The notes: generated by a model not told the origin, from the letters alone. A stretch of 64,000 nt of DNA from Epilithonimonas zeae (GCF_900141765.1 NZ_FSRK01000001.1:1550001-1614000); one strand, 5' to 3'. Positions 46,273 to 56,263 are shown, numbered from the stretch's first letter. Program-made: numbers and translations.

Positions 46273-47346
46273 TCAATTAAAAGTTTTTTTCATTGAAAAA
46301 TGGTAGAAAAACGAAGTTAAAAGAGTTAAAATGATGACTAAAATCGAAATCGTTATGAAATTCCATATTACGTTTTTATTATTTTTATGGATAAAATTTG
46401 CATTATCATTAATTACAAGCCTTTCAATTGTTTCATTCTGAAATTTTGAAATTTGTAACAATACTTGATTATATTTATCAAAATAATAAAGATATAATTT
46501 GTAATTTTTTCTTAAATAACTATCCTGAGCCATCAGTCGATAATAAATAGATGTAAGCTCTGCATCATACTGAACAAAATCATCGACATCAATAGTTTTT
46601 AGTAATTGGCCAGCTCTATCCAAATCTTTTCTTTTTAAATAGATATCGACCAGCCCCACAGATGCAAAGTATTTATTATAACCTAATCCATCTTTTTTGC
46701 TGTCCAGAACTTCGGCGTAGAGCTTTTCTGCATCTTGGGTCTTCCCAATGGATTCCAAACAATGGGCTTTCTGGATATCAATCAAAAGCCGGTTTGTAAC
46801 AACCACATCCTCAGCTTGTAACTGATCATATACGGTCAGTGCCTTGTCAAAATATTTTATGGCAAACTCACAGTTGAGCTCATTTTTGAAGACAATACCT
46901 TTCACATTAAAGACATTGCCTTGAATAAATAGAAGGTCTTTGGGCAACGATATTATATTGATTAAATTCTCTGCCTCGTCTAGATTTCTCTTGGCGTCAG
47001 CATTCATATTGATTTGCTGATACTGGTTTCCCAGCATCGAGAGAAAACGAACCTGATTGATTTTATCATCATTTTCCTTGGCCATCTTAATGCCCTGATT
47101 GCAATTTCTAATGACCTGACTGATGTCTCCCAGAACCATCTGCGCATTGACCAACTTGGAAAGGGCTCTAATTTTTGTAGGATAATCCTTAGTTTCCAGG
47201 AGTATTTTCGTAGAAATGCTCACCAATTTTTTTGGATCGGTAAAAATAAGATTCGCGGCTTCGTCCAACTGTTTATCGTGCTCCGTTTTTTGTCCAAATA
47301 CAGAGAAGGCGAAAAGCATCAATAGTATGTTCAATAATTTTCTCAT
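46273..47346 (-). CDS. TPR membrane protein, HTH-less partner of the AraC sensor
   Basis: A TPR-containing protein. Start at 47346 (MRKLLNILLMLFAFSVFGQ) gives a signal peptide and a 4-nt ATGA overlap with the upstream sensor stop at 47343; the longer frame to 47436 has no such features. TPR helices fill residues ~30-320 (for example FAIKYFDKALTVYDQLQAED), and one transmembrane helix lies near the C-terminus (NFITISILVIILTLLTSFFY), followed by only a short cytoplasmic tail. The upstream gene has the same TPR-TM plan plus an AraC domain, so this protein looks like a copy that lost, or never had, the output domain. Confidence 0.82.
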   Translation of the reverse strand: MRKLLNILLMLFAFSVFGQKTEHDKQLDEAANLIFTDPKKLVSISTKILLETKDYPTKIRALSKLVNAQMVLGDISQVIRNCNQGIKMAKENDDKINQVRFLSMLGNQYQQINMNADAKRNLDEAENLINIISLPKDLLFIQGNVFNVKGIVFKNELNCEFAIKYFDKALTVYDQLQAEDVVVTNRLLIDIQKAHCLESIGKTQDAEKLYAEVLDSKKDGLGYNKYFASVGLVDIYLKRKDLDRAGQLLKTIDVDDFVQYDAELTSIYYRLMAQDSYLRKNYKLYLYYFDKYNQVLLQISKFQNETIERLVINDNANFIHKNNKNVIWNFITISILVIILTLLTSFFYHFSMKKTFN

Positions 47347-48803
47347 CCATTTATTTTTTGGAGAAATTCTGTTGGCGAAAGGTTCATCCTGTTTTTGAAA
47401 ATCGTTGTAAAAAGGCTGTGTGACGAGAATCCGCACTCGTCTGCAAGATAACTTACCTTATATTTCCTGTATTCTGGATTTTCTTTGATCTTATCAACAA
47501 TATAATCGATTCTGAGATTGTTGATATAGGTATTAAAATTAGAGTTTTTATGTTTGTTAACCACCTCGGACAAATACTTCGGATTGGTATCGAACTGTTG
47601 CGCCAGAGTTTTGAGCGACACCGTTTTCCGGATGTATTTCTGATTTTTTTCAAACTCTTCCAGCTTGTTTAGAATCCTTTTTTCCGTTTTATCCGGAATG
47701 ACGAAATTTTTGACCTCTGTACTAGCAGGCACTTTTTTTGCGAGCCTGGACTTATACTTTACAGACCAATAAATCAATATTATTGCGATGATGAAAATCA
47801 CAATAATTGCGAGATAGATATACCGGAACATCTTTTGCTGAGCTGCCAGTTTTTCCTCATTCATCTTGTTGATATGGTTCACCAACATTGCTTTGGCAAC
47901 CGATTTTTTTGATTCGATGTTTTGAATAATGTTGAAATATTTATCATTCGCCGAACCAAGCATATTGAATTCATTGATTCCTGCAGAGGCTTTTGCCAGA
48001 TTTTTGTAATAATCTGCTTTCAGTCCAATATTAGAAATACCGGAAGCCGAACTCTGGAAATTTTTGAGAAAATCAAATGCAGCCTTTGGGTTACTCTTTT
48101 CCAATTCAATTTTAGCTAAAGAGTTGAAAACCAGAATCTCGTAATAAATACCAGATTTATTGATGTTTGTTAGTCCACGGGCATAATTTCTTGCAGGCAT
48201 CGATTCAGCACTATTCTTGTTCAATAATTCCGAAAGCCATATACTACTCTGAATCAAAGCCTTGTTATTACCTGCTTTTTTGTAATTCTCAATGGCAGAT
48301 TTCAGAATGGCAATTCTTTCGGACGGTGCAAATACTTCAAAACTGGTTTTATCAATCGCCAGATCTGCAAAAATTATTTGTTTTGAAAATTTAAAATTCT
48401 GAACATCATTGCTTATGTTTTTCAACTCACTGGTTAGACCTAAAGCCTGGCAAAGTTCTGCGTACAAGTATTGATATTGAAAGAAAATCTCAGACTTTTT
48501 ATCATTCGTTGCAATTTTTTTTAATGCTGATAAACTGTTCAATGCTTCCTCGTAATTGCCTTTGATTAATAATGACTTAATGCGGAGAATCTGCGCGTCG
48601 GCCGGTGAAATTTTGGAATAATACTTCAGCAGCGGTTCCAGCTGTTGACTGTCGTACTGCATCTTGTCCAGGATCTCTTCTCTCAGGATTCCGACATCGT
48701 TCGGCGTCTGCGGGGTATAGAATGCAATAATAAATAAGCACAGAAAAACAACAATGCGCTCTGTCAACAGATTTACTGGTATTTTCTTTATTATTGCTAT
48801 CAT
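47343..48803 (-). CDS. membrane-bound TPR sensor with cytoplasmic AraC-type HTH
   Basis: A 486-aa one-component membrane regulator of a Bacteroidota type. It has an N-terminal hydrophobic segment (IVVFLCLFIIAFYT), a periplasmic TPR region (about 40-310), a transmembrane helix (YIYLAIIVIFIIAIILIYW, ~325-345), and a cytoplasmic AraC HTH with LAQQFDTNPKYLSEVVNKHKNSNFN and the second HTH ending FTTIFKNRMNLSPTEF. Signals bound by the TPR part would be passed to DNA directly. It is translationally coupled to the HTH-less TPR gene. Targets are unknown; the T9SS operon downstream on the same strand is one possibility. Confidence 0.88.
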   Translation of the reverse strand: MIAIIKKIPVNLLTERIVVFLCLFIIAFYTPQTPNDVGILREEILDKMQYDSQQLEPLLKYYSKISPADAQILRIKSLLIKGNYEEALNSLSALKKIATNDKKSEIFFQYQYLYAELCQALGLTSELKNISNDVQNFKFSKQIIFADLAIDKTSFEVFAPSERIAILKSAIENYKKAGNNKALIQSSIWLSELLNKNSAESMPARNYARGLTNINKSGIYYEILVFNSLAKIELEKSNPKAAFDFLKNFQSSASGISNIGLKADYYKNLAKASAGINEFNMLGSANDKYFNIIQNIESKKSVAKAMLVNHINKMNEEKLAAQQKMFRYIYLAIIVIFIIAIILIYWSVKYKSRLAKKVPASTEVKNFVIPDKTEKRILNKLEEFEKNQKYIRKTVSLKTLAQQFDTNPKYLSEVVNKHKNSNFNTYINNLRIDYIVDKIKENPEYRKYKVSYLADECGFSSHSLFTTIFKNRMNLSPTEFLQKING

Positions 48804-48952
48804 ACTAACTTACAAAAATAGGAAATAATTATCGCTATCTTATTAACTATATACCACACAATTGTAATTCTCAAAAACCCAACTATCTGCGATAATTTCT
48901 AAGTAAGTAAATTTGATATCTAAAAATTAAGTGATCTTCGATTACATAATTA

Positions 48953-50359
48953 CTATTCGTACTTTTTTTCTTCAGGCTTCATCAACATCACACACGCACC
49001 AGCAATCAGGAAAAGAAATCCCGTCAGAACAATGACCAACGAAGGGTTGTCATTCAGAAAGGTTTTGTAAATGAATCCGAAAGAAATCGTCTGTATCAGC
49101 ATCGGTACTACAATCATCATGTTAATGACGCCCATATAGACACCTCTCTTCTCCGGTGGAATTGATGGAGAAACCATTGAATATGGAAGTCCCATCATTG
49201 ATGCCCAGCCAATCCCCAAAGCCACCATCGGAACTAGGAGAAGATATTCGTTTTTAATGTATGGCAATGCCATTATCCCCAATCCTGTGATACAAAGACA
49301 GAAAATATAGGTATTTTTAGAAGTGAATTTTTTAGCAAAAGGTACCAGCAGTAAGGCCGATACCATTGTTATAATATTGTAAGAGCCATTCATTAGTCCG
49401 GTCTGTCCCACAGCAACTTCCACCAGATGAAGCACATTTTTTGCCCAGGACATATCTTTTTCTACCACAAAAACTCCGCTTTTTGCCAGCTTGATGATTT
49501 TGTCTGCTTTTTGCTCATCGCTTTCAGAAATTCCATATAGCGACAGCTTGAGCATTGGCGTGATGAACTGCCAGTAGCAGAACAGCGCATACCATTGGAA
49601 AAGATAGACCAAAGCCAGCTGCCAGAGTAATTTCGGCATATCCCGTATTGCAGAAAAAATTTCTATGAATGGTGTAAAAAATGTACTTCCTTCCTTGAAC
49701 TTTATGAGTTCTTCCAGTTCTTGTTCAGATGGCGGAATCTCGGGCGTTTTGTAAACCGACCATACGACCGAGGCTATGGAACAGAAAGATCCAAGGAAAA
49801 AAGAATAATATACCCAAACAGGAATACCGCCACCTGAGGCATTGCCCCCGAGATATTTCTGAAAAATAAACAAAGAAAGATTTGCCAGAGTAATCCCCGC
49901 TCCCACAAACAGGCTCTGCATTTGGAATCCGAAAGTCTGCTGTTCCTGCGGAAGTTTGTCTGCAATAAAAGCACGATAAGGTTCCATCGCGGTATTATTG
50001 GCAGCATCCAGAACCCAAAGCAATCCTACTGCCATCCAAATGGCAGAACTGAAAGGGAACAAAAATAAAGCAATGCTGCAAAAAATAGCCCCCAAAAGAA
50101 AAAACGGCTTTCTGCGCCCCCATTTCGGACTCCAGGTTTTGTCACTGATGGCACCAATCAATGGCTGAATCATCAACCCTGTGATGGGGCCGGCAAGATT
50201 CAGAATGGGAAGTTGCTCTGCGTGAGCACCGAGGAAAGTGTATATCGGATTTACCGCCGTCTGTTGCAATCCAAAACTGTATTGTATGCCGAAAAATCCG
50301 ACATTCATATTCCAGATTTGCCAGAAACCGAGATGTGGAATTATTTTTTTTGTTTTCAT
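48953..50359 (-). CDS. MFS sugar transporter, SUT/SLC45-like
   Basis: A 468-aa 12-TM permease. The loop GRRKPFFLLGA matches the GRRRPF motif of the sucrose-transporter/SLC45-type MFS group, and the N-terminus has the typical GFFGIQYSFGLQQ. The insert between TM6 and TM7 carries charged residues, and a hydrophilic loop with ESDEQKADKIIKLAKSG is unusual. It follows a kinase-like and a glycosidase gene, with a TonB receptor and a LacI gene nearby, giving a sugar uptake locus; an alpha-glucoside such as sucrose or maltose is the likely substrate. It is the last gene of the minus-strand group. Confidence 0.88.
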   Translation of the reverse strand: MKTKKIIPHLGFWQIWNMNVGFFGIQYSFGLQQTAVNPIYTFLGAHAEQLPILNLAGPITGLMIQPLIGAISDKTWSPKWGRRKPFFLLGAIFCSIALFLFPFSSAIWMAVGLLWVLDAANNTAMEPYRAFIADKLPQEQQTFGFQMQSLFVGAGITLANLSLFIFQKYLGGNASGGGIPVWVYYSFFLGSFCSIASVVWSVYKTPEIPPSEQELEELIKFKEGSTFFTPFIEIFSAIRDMPKLLWQLALVYLFQWYALFCYWQFITPMLKLSLYGISESDEQKADKIIKLAKSGVFVVEKDMSWAKNVLHLVEVAVGQTGLMNGSYNIITMVSALLLVPFAKKFTSKNTYIFCLCITGLGIMALPYIKNEYLLLVPMVALGIGWASMMGLPYSMVSPSIPPEKRGVYMGVINMMIVVPMLIQTISFGFIYKTFLNDNPSLVIVLTGFLFLIAGACVMLMKPEEKKYE

Positions 50360-50396
50360 AAATTAATTAGATTGTAAAGCACAATTAAACCCATCT

Positions 50397-51041
50397 TTAT
50401 TTCAGCAAGAGTTCGTAATTCTTTCCAAGAACCAAATCTGCCTTTGCTTTTAATTGTTTAATAATCTGATGTTCTATCTCCAACACCTGTTCAACAAAAT
50501 CACTCTTCTCGTCACGGTTTCTATTCATACGATTATCATAGGTGTCTCTATACGTTCTGTCGATGAAAATTTTAAAATCAAAATCGTCAATCTCCAAAAT
50601 ATAAGTGCCTTCGACAATAGCAACTGTGTAATCTGCTGCTGCTATTTCTTCACTTGCAATCCTGTTCTCTATGTAATGTACCAAAGGTTTTTCTATTTCT
50701 ACTTTTCCGCTTTTGAACTCTGAAATATTCCTGGAAAGCTTTGCCAAATCGACTTCAAATATCCCTACGTTTTCTAAGGATTTTATGCGGTTTTCGTGAT
50801 TGCTCCTGGGTGGAAGTTTAAAATAATCATCCATCTGCCACACAAGGCTTTTAATATTATTTTCGTTTAAAATCTTTTGAACTGCAAAAGCGGTCACGGA
50901 TTTACCGCTTCCGCTTTCTCCTGCAATTCCTATGGTGAGTTTGTGTTTATTTTTTAATGGCAATTTTGTATTCAGTACTTCAAATATTTCTTTACCTATT
51001 GCCAGATGTCTTTCTTTAAGTTCTATATTGTCTCCTATCAT
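50397..51041 (-). CDS. P-loop kinase, uridine kinase-like
   Basis: A 214-aa NTPase/kinase with Walker A GESGSGKS (41-48), a QMDDYFKLPPR stretch containing the D-D-Y-F substrate region of uridine/pantothenate-type kinases, an IVEGTYIL Walker B-like strand, and DRTYRDTYDNRMNRNRDE as the lid. It starts 11 nt after the glycosidase stop and precedes the transporter by 37 nt, so it belongs to the operon. In this context it may phosphorylate a sugar or nucleoside; homology alone would say uridine kinase, and the real substrate is unknown. Confidence 0.85.
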   Translation of the reverse strand: MIGDNIELKERHLAIGKEIFEVLNTKLPLKNKHKLTIGIAGESGSGKSVTAFAVQKILNENNIKSLVWQMDDYFKLPPRSNHENRIKSLENVGIFEVDLAKLSRNISEFKSGKVEIEKPLVHYIENRIASEEIAAADYTVAIVEGTYILEIDDFDFKIFIDRTYRDTYDNRMNRNRDEKSDFVEQVLEIEHQIIKQLKAKADLVLGKNYELLLK

Positions 51042-51052
51042 TTTATTCTTTC

Positions 51053-52192
51053 TTAATTTATAATTTCATTTCCCAAGCTCATCATCAGATATCCTGAAGC
51101 CGAAAAACATAATTTTTCAGTTCCAAGTGGCAAAAGTTTATCGGTTGAATAATATTCCCGGAAATGTTCGCCTTTTTCCTGCATCTGCTGTTCATATTGC
51201 GCCAGTATCTTTTTCGGAATCCGTCTAAGGTCTTTTCGGTTGAGCGCCAGGCAAAGCCATCCTAAAAATATAGGCCAGGAACCACCATTATGAAAATGAT
51301 GAGGCTGGTTTTTGAAGCTGTAGCTGTAGTTATTCTCCAGAAGTTTCCAGTCGTAATCGCCGGGATAAATCACGGGATAGAATACGGGAAGCATCCAGTG
51401 TTCGAATTCTGTATGAAGACCTTCCAAAAATCCGGTAAAAGCTTCGAGATCCAATTCGAAATCCAGGAGAATCGCCAAAGCATTTCCTGCCAGGTCAAAT
51501 CGGTCATCGTAGCCATTGGCATTAAGCGATGCCCAGAAATAAGGTTTTGCATCGGTTTTGGCGTAAGCTGTTTCGTGGTATTTTGGTTCTGATGAATCGT
51601 TCTTATAAAAATTTTCCTGAATCAAATTCCGGATGTTTGTTGCCTGAATTTCCAACTCGGAGTTCTGGTAAATCTCGGCTGCATTTTTCACCGCCCAGTA
51701 GCGCAAAACATTATCGTAGAGCGTGTATCCGGAAGTTACATATTCGTCTGCCCAGTTGCCGCCTAACGGACTGTACAAAAGATCTTTCTGATTGTATTCC
51801 CAGGTTTTGAGGCAGGACAGTGCTTTCAGTATTTTTTCTTCGAAAGATTGTTTTAGGTCATCTTTTTGATAAATTTTCAAATATTCGCAGGTTACAATAA
51901 TCCACCAAGTGGTGGCGTCTGTTCTGCCAACGTGTGTTCCGTAGCTTGCTTTTCCGCTCACAACATTGGACGGAATCTGCCCGTTGTCCGCCTGATGTTT
52001 GGCAAGCGTACGGATAGATTGTTCCAAGCCCGCCAGAATCTCTTCATCATTAACCAAAATACCGGCATAACCTGTCATCATAGAATCTCTCGCCCAGACT
52101 CTGGCATAGTTGTCCCTTTGCTGCGCTGATGCCAAAATCCCTTCTTCTGTAATCGCCTTCCTGATGATATCTATCGCTTCTTGTTTAAACAT
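51053..52192 (-). CDS. (alpha/alpha)6 glycosidase, GH100/debranching-like
   Basis: A 379-aa cytoplasmic protein without a signal peptide. The opening RDNYARVWARDSMMTGYAG and later TDATTWWIIVTCEYLK, SPLGGNWADEYVTSGYTLYDNV and SWPIFLGWLCLALN are features of six-hairpin glycosidases such as neutral/alkaline invertases (GH100) and glycogen-debranching amylo-1,6-glucosidases. The WARD and GGNWADE segments hold likely catalytic acidic residues. In an operon with an SUT-like transporter, a sucrose-cleaving invertase is the attractive reading, while an alpha-1,6-glucosidase is the main alternative. Confidence 0.75.
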   Translation of the reverse strand: MFKQEAIDIIRKAITEEGILASAQQRDNYARVWARDSMMTGYAGILVNDEEILAGLEQSIRTLAKHQADNGQIPSNVVSGKASYGTHVGRTDATTWWIIVTCEYLKIYQKDDLKQSFEEKILKALSCLKTWEYNQKDLLYSPLGGNWADEYVTSGYTLYDNVLRYWAVKNAAEIYQNSELEIQATNIRNLIQENFYKNDSSEPKYHETAYAKTDAKPYFWASLNANGYDDRFDLAGNALAILLDFELDLEAFTGFLEGLHTEFEHWMLPVFYPVIYPGDYDWKLLENNYSYSFKNQPHHFHNGGSWPIFLGWLCLALNRKDLRRIPKKILAQYEQQMQEKGEHFREYYSTDKLLPLGTEKLCFSASGYLMMSLGNEIIN

Positions 52193-52359
52193 ATCTAATT
52201 TTTACTTTTATATGAAGCCAAAATCTATCAAAATTTGGCTTAAATGTTTTCTGTATTACCTTATCGATTCAAAATAAATTCATATTAATAAAACTAAGTT
52301 GAGTATAAGCAGAATAAAATATTTTTAAAAATATCATATTCTGCTCTGTCATCAATTAT

Positions 52360-54783
52360 CTACAAATCAAATTTCACACTCACGCTGTAGCTGGCTCCCG
52401 GAAGTGTTCTTGCTCTCACGATTCCGTTTCCGCCGGCAATTGAACCTTCTTCTGCCTCTGTCACCGCAATGGTATTGAATACATTATTAGCATTCAAACT
52501 TACGGAAAGGTTTTTGAGCACCTGATAAGAAACATATGGATTTACGATAGCGTAACCCGGCATTAACAATTTGTTGTTATCCTGGGTAAATGCTTTGGTA
52601 GCGCCGATCAGGTAGAATCCTACATTGAACTTGTTCGCATTGAAGTTAGGATTCACTGAATACATCAATTTCGGTGTTCTTCTCGGCATATTCCCGATGA
52701 TAGTAGGGTCTATAGCATTTCTAATTTCTGCGTGGGTGTAGGTAAGACCGGCCTTTACATCTAATCCCTTCGTAATTTTGTAATAACCATCTAATTCTAC
52801 CCCGAAAGACTGGTATTTGTTATCCGTTTTTCTCTGAGTTGTAGCTTCGTAATTGGCTTCTTTGGTTCCTGCATAGAACAAAGTGGTATTAAGGAAATAG
52901 CCTGAACCTCTTAATTTATATCCCGCTTCCACCTGATTAACCTTATTTACTTTCACAGCATCCAAAGCCGGGTCATCATTATTGGTATAATTGTAACCGG
53001 AGAACAGGATTCTGTCCGCAGATGCGCTTCCGCCCTGGCTTACTCTTGCGAAAACGGCATTTTTGTTGTTCAAAGCATAGTTTGCACCCACTGAATATCC
53101 GAAGATTCCGTATCTGTAATTTACGGGAACATTGATGTTGTCATTGGAACCGACCATTTGTTCAGAAATATCAATCACGCCGTTTCCATTCATATCACGG
53201 CTTGTGTAAGTGACTGTAGCTCCGGAGAAATAGCCTGATACTTTTCCGATGTCATATCTTGCGCCTGCATCGATGGTTAATTTGTCTGTTGCATTGATTT
53301 CCACCTGAGCGTGAGGAGCGGTGATATCGTATTTGGTATTGTAGTCTCTTTTCAGGTTGCCCCAGTCTTTCATTCCGTAGTTAAGTAAGCCGTTGTCGGT
53401 AATGTACTGTCCAGCGGTATTTTTCACATCAATTAATCTTGCATTTTTATCGCTGACTTCCTGCAGATAGTTGTTCCACATCCAGGACATATTGATGTTC
53501 TGGGAAGATTTGTACAACCCGGCATTGAATTTCACAACATCCCATTTTTTGCTGATGTTAAAGTCATTCACAAAATTATTGAAGTTATTCAGCTTTACAT
53601 TGAAAAGAGCGATTTTCATATAGTTCGCATTCATATCAATCGGCGTGTTGGTTCCTGCATAGACTGCGCTTCCGAAATTGGCAAAATTAGCCGTATTGAA
53701 GAAGTCGCTACCTCTGCTCACGCTTGCCGGAAAAGGTGCTACAAACTGTCCGCCATTGGCTGCATACCTGATTTTTTCTTCCAATTTCCAGCCTTCGCCA
53801 AGATTATAATTGAATTCAGCACCGATAACTTTTGACAAAGAATGCATCCCGTCTGAAACATCAGTATTAAAAATATTACCGTCATTACCCAAAGTTCTGT
53901 CGTGCTGCAGGTTGATGGTTTGCAAAGCCCCTGTAAGAATGTTGTAGTTAGGCAGTGAAGACCATTTCGGGTCAGCATCTGTACCTTTAACGCCAACAGG
54001 CATCGGCATATAAGCTGCAGTTCTGTCATCCAGAACTTTTGCATAAATCCTGAAGCTTCCTTTTTCAAATTTCTTAAGAAAAGACAGTCTGAACTGGCCG
54101 CCGTTGTTGGAATTAAATCCTGTTTTTCTTGGGCCATCCCCTATCCTGTAGAAACCTCCCACTGCCATATAAGTATCATCGCCTATTTTGGTTCCGTAAT
54201 CGAAATCGGTTCTGTAATTTTTGTAATTAAGTCCCATTTGCTGGGTAATGCTTCCGCCTTCTTTCTCACCGGTCTTAGTAATAAAGTTGATAATTCCGGC
54301 CGGAGAGTTGCTCGCAAATGCCGAAGCCGAACCTCCTCTAAGTGCCTCAACTCTTGAAACGAACGAGTCAAATCTTGTAAACTGGTCCTGAGTTCCGAAA
54401 GCAATGTCACCAAACTGCATGACCGGAAGACCATCTTCCTGAATCAGCAAATATCTGGAACCACCGGCCGAAACAGGAACCCCTCTCACGGTAATGTTAG
54501 AATTACCTTCCCCACCTGAAGATTCTGAACGGATTCCCGGAATGGTACGGAAAATCTCTGCGGTAGTTCTTGGAGCTGCATTTTCTATATCTTTCATTTT
54601 TAATGTAGAGATAGACGTACTGGTCTTGATGGATGCTTTAGGATTAGAGTTCCCTGTAATCACCACTTCATCAATTGTTTTATCTCTTGATATTGTGTCA
54701 TTTACAGTACTCTGCGAAAACATAAAGGCCGCGGTGTTCATCGCACCGAAAATCAGTAATTTAGTGAACATCTTTGATTCCAT
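52360..54783 (-). CDS. TonB-dependent outer-membrane receptor
   Basis: An 807-aa outer-membrane transporter. A signal peptide follows Met5 (MFTKLLIFGAMNTAAFMFSQ, start 54771 possible). The mature end carries a TonB-box-like region DEVVITGN, then a plug domain (IFRTIPGIRSESSGGEGNSNITVRGVP) and a beta-barrel ending with a terminal aromatic strand, ASYSVSVKFDL. There is no carboxypeptidase-regulatory N-terminal domain and no SusD neighbour, so it is not a SusC-type system. It is divergent from a LacI regulator and precedes the glycosidase/kinase/MFS genes, so it probably imports the sugar those genes use. Confidence 0.92.
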   Translation of the reverse strand: MESKMFTKLLIFGAMNTAAFMFSQSTVNDTISRDKTIDEVVITGNSNPKASIKTSTSISTLKMKDIENAAPRTTAEIFRTIPGIRSESSGGEGNSNITVRGVPVSAGGSRYLLIQEDGLPVMQFGDIAFGTQDQFTRFDSFVSRVEALRGGSASAFASNSPAGIINFITKTGEKEGGSITQQMGLNYKNYRTDFDYGTKIGDDTYMAVGGFYRIGDGPRKTGFNSNNGGQFRLSFLKKFEKGSFRIYAKVLDDRTAAYMPMPVGVKGTDADPKWSSLPNYNILTGALQTINLQHDRTLGNDGNIFNTDVSDGMHSLSKVIGAEFNYNLGEGWKLEEKIRYAANGGQFVAPFPASVSRGSDFFNTANFANFGSAVYAGTNTPIDMNANYMKIALFNVKLNNFNNFVNDFNISKKWDVVKFNAGLYKSSQNINMSWMWNNYLQEVSDKNARLIDVKNTAGQYITDNGLLNYGMKDWGNLKRDYNTKYDITAPHAQVEINATDKLTIDAGARYDIGKVSGYFSGATVTYTSRDMNGNGVIDISEQMVGSNDNINVPVNYRYGIFGYSVGANYALNNKNAVFARVSQGGSASADRILFSGYNYTNNDDPALDAVKVNKVNQVEAGYKLRGSGYFLNTTLFYAGTKEANYEATTQRKTDNKYQSFGVELDGYYKITKGLDVKAGLTYTHAEIRNAIDPTIIGNMPRRTPKLMYSVNPNFNANKFNVGFYLIGATKAFTQDNNKLLMPGYAIVNPYVSYQVLKNLSVSLNANNVFNTIAVTEAEEGSIAGGNGIVRARTLPGASYSVSVKFDL

Positions 54784-54876
54784 ATCTTTATGAAGTTTTT
54801 TTGTTATGGGTTAAAAGTATTTTTTTTAACACATCAAAAATGCGTTTTGAATATTGTATTAACATTGCGTTAATAT

Positions 54877-54900
54877 CAACCGGTTGCGCAAACGGTTGCG
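54877..54900. promoter_or_regulatory. LacI-type operator pair in the receptor/LacI intergenic region
   Basis: CAACCGGTTG (54877-54886) is a perfect palindrome and CGCAAACGGTTGCG (54887-54900) is an adjacent near-palindrome centred on CG, the form bound by LacI/GalR proteins. They lie between the divergent receptor gene and the lacI-like gene. Confidence 0.7.
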
Positions 54901-54932
54901 GTTGGTAACAAAATTTTATTTTAACGTTTTAT

Positions 54933-54940
54933 TAACTTTG
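54933..54940 (+). promoter_or_regulatory. -7 element of the lacI-like gene
   Basis: TAACTTTG fits TAnnTTTG; it lies 86 nt before the start codon and 32 bp downstream of the operator pair. Confidence 0.45.
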
Positions 54941-55026
54941 AATATTTCAAATTTAACATATTTTAACAATTAAAACAATGTAAATCATTACTAAATTACC
55001 CCAAAAATATACTCCATTAACTCAAA

Positions 55027-55962
55027 ATGAAAAGAATCACTATAAAAGATATTGCAAAAATGCTCAATATAAGTACCTCTACAGTGTCCCGAGCGCTTAA
55101 GAATCACCCTGACATCAGTGCAGCTGTAAAACAGCGTGTAAAAGAGGTTGCAGATACCTTCAACTATGTCCCGAATGATTTCGCCATCAATTTCCGAAAG
55201 AAATCATCCAAGGTTATCGGACTTATCATCCCGGAAATTTCGATGTTTTTCATTCCTTCCATTATCAAAGGGATTTCCTCCGTGCTACATTCGGAAGGCT
55301 ATAACTTTTTTGTGCTTTCTTCGGAAGAATCTCTGGGAATGGAAGAGGAAAATCTGCTTACCTGTATCAACTCAAGGGTGGATGGCATCCTGATTTCTCT
55401 CAGCAGACAGACAAAGGACCTCACCCATTTCAATAAAATTAAGGAGCTGGAACTTCCTTTGGTCATTTTCGACAAGACCATTCCACAAAATGTCTTTGAA
55501 GAGGTGATATTTGACAACAGGCTTTATGCGCAAACTGCCGCCCAAAAGCTCATAGAAGCTGGCTGTAAAAATATTGTTGCTATTTTCGGGGATGAAAACC
55601 TGGAAATATCACAAACCCGTAAAAATCATTTTTCAGAGGTTATCGATAAGCACAAAGATGTAAAGTGCAAGATCATCTACTGCAATTCCGCCGATATGGT
55701 AAAGGAGAAAATGAGTATCATCTTTGATTATGAAGACTTCGACGGTTACTTTGTAATGAGTGATGAGACTCTTGCCGGACTGCACAGTTCCCTTGTCAAT
55801 AAAAAAACGGCTTCCCCAAAAGCTAAAGTCGTTGCCATAACGGAGGGAATTCTTCCAAAATATCTGGACGATTCCTATGAATGTATCATTAACGACGGCT
55901 ATGAAATGGGAAAAACGGCTGCGATGAAACTATTGACAATCATTAAAAAACAGTCTATTTAA
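55027..55962 (+). CDS. LacI/GalR-family transcriptional repressor
   Basis: A 311-aa LacI-family regulator. The N-terminal HTH is ITIKDIAKMLNISTSTVSRALKNHPDISA with the hinge helix region YVPNDFAINFRKKSSKVIGLI, followed by a periplasmic-binding-protein-like effector domain (IIPEISMFFIPSIIKGI). It is divergent from the TonB receptor with a pair of palindromes between them, so the local sugar operon is its likely target and a sugar or sugar phosphate its inducer. It is slightly shorter than the usual ~335 aa, but the domain seems complete. Confidence 0.93.
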   Translation: MKRITIKDIAKMLNISTSTVSRALKNHPDISAAVKQRVKEVADTFNYVPNDFAINFRKKSSKVIGLIIPEISMFFIPSIIKGISSVLHSEGYNFFVLSSEESLGMEEENLLTCINSRVDGILISLSRQTKDLTHFNKIKELELPLVIFDKTIPQNVFEEVIFDNRLYAQTAAQKLIEAGCKNIVAIFGDENLEISQTRKNHFSEVIDKHKDVKCKIIYCNSADMVKEKMSIIFDYEDFDGYFVMSDETLAGLHSSLVNKKTASPKAKVVAITEGILPKYLDDSYECIINDGYEMGKTAAMKLLTIIKKQSI

Positions 55963-56263
55963 AATTTACTCAATTAACTGTACTTGCTTGAACATTTAAA
56001 GAACCGATTTTGTTATTGTGCACTTACGCAAACTCAGTTGTATGAAAGTTTTTTTATATCTCGATTTTTCTACATTAAAATTTGTGGCTACCAGAATTTT
56101 ACAATATAATTTTAATGTATTTTAATTCTAAATGACTACGTGACGAGGAAATATTTTATATACCATACTTTATTTTAACATTTAATTTACAATAAATTAG
56201 AATATATTATTAAGCTAAAATCTCAATTGCTATAATATTATTTTCGTAATGACAACCTCTTGA
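55963..56263. other. gene-free convergent region
   Basis: AT-rich spacer between convergent genes. No strong hairpin and no ORF. Confidence 0.35.
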
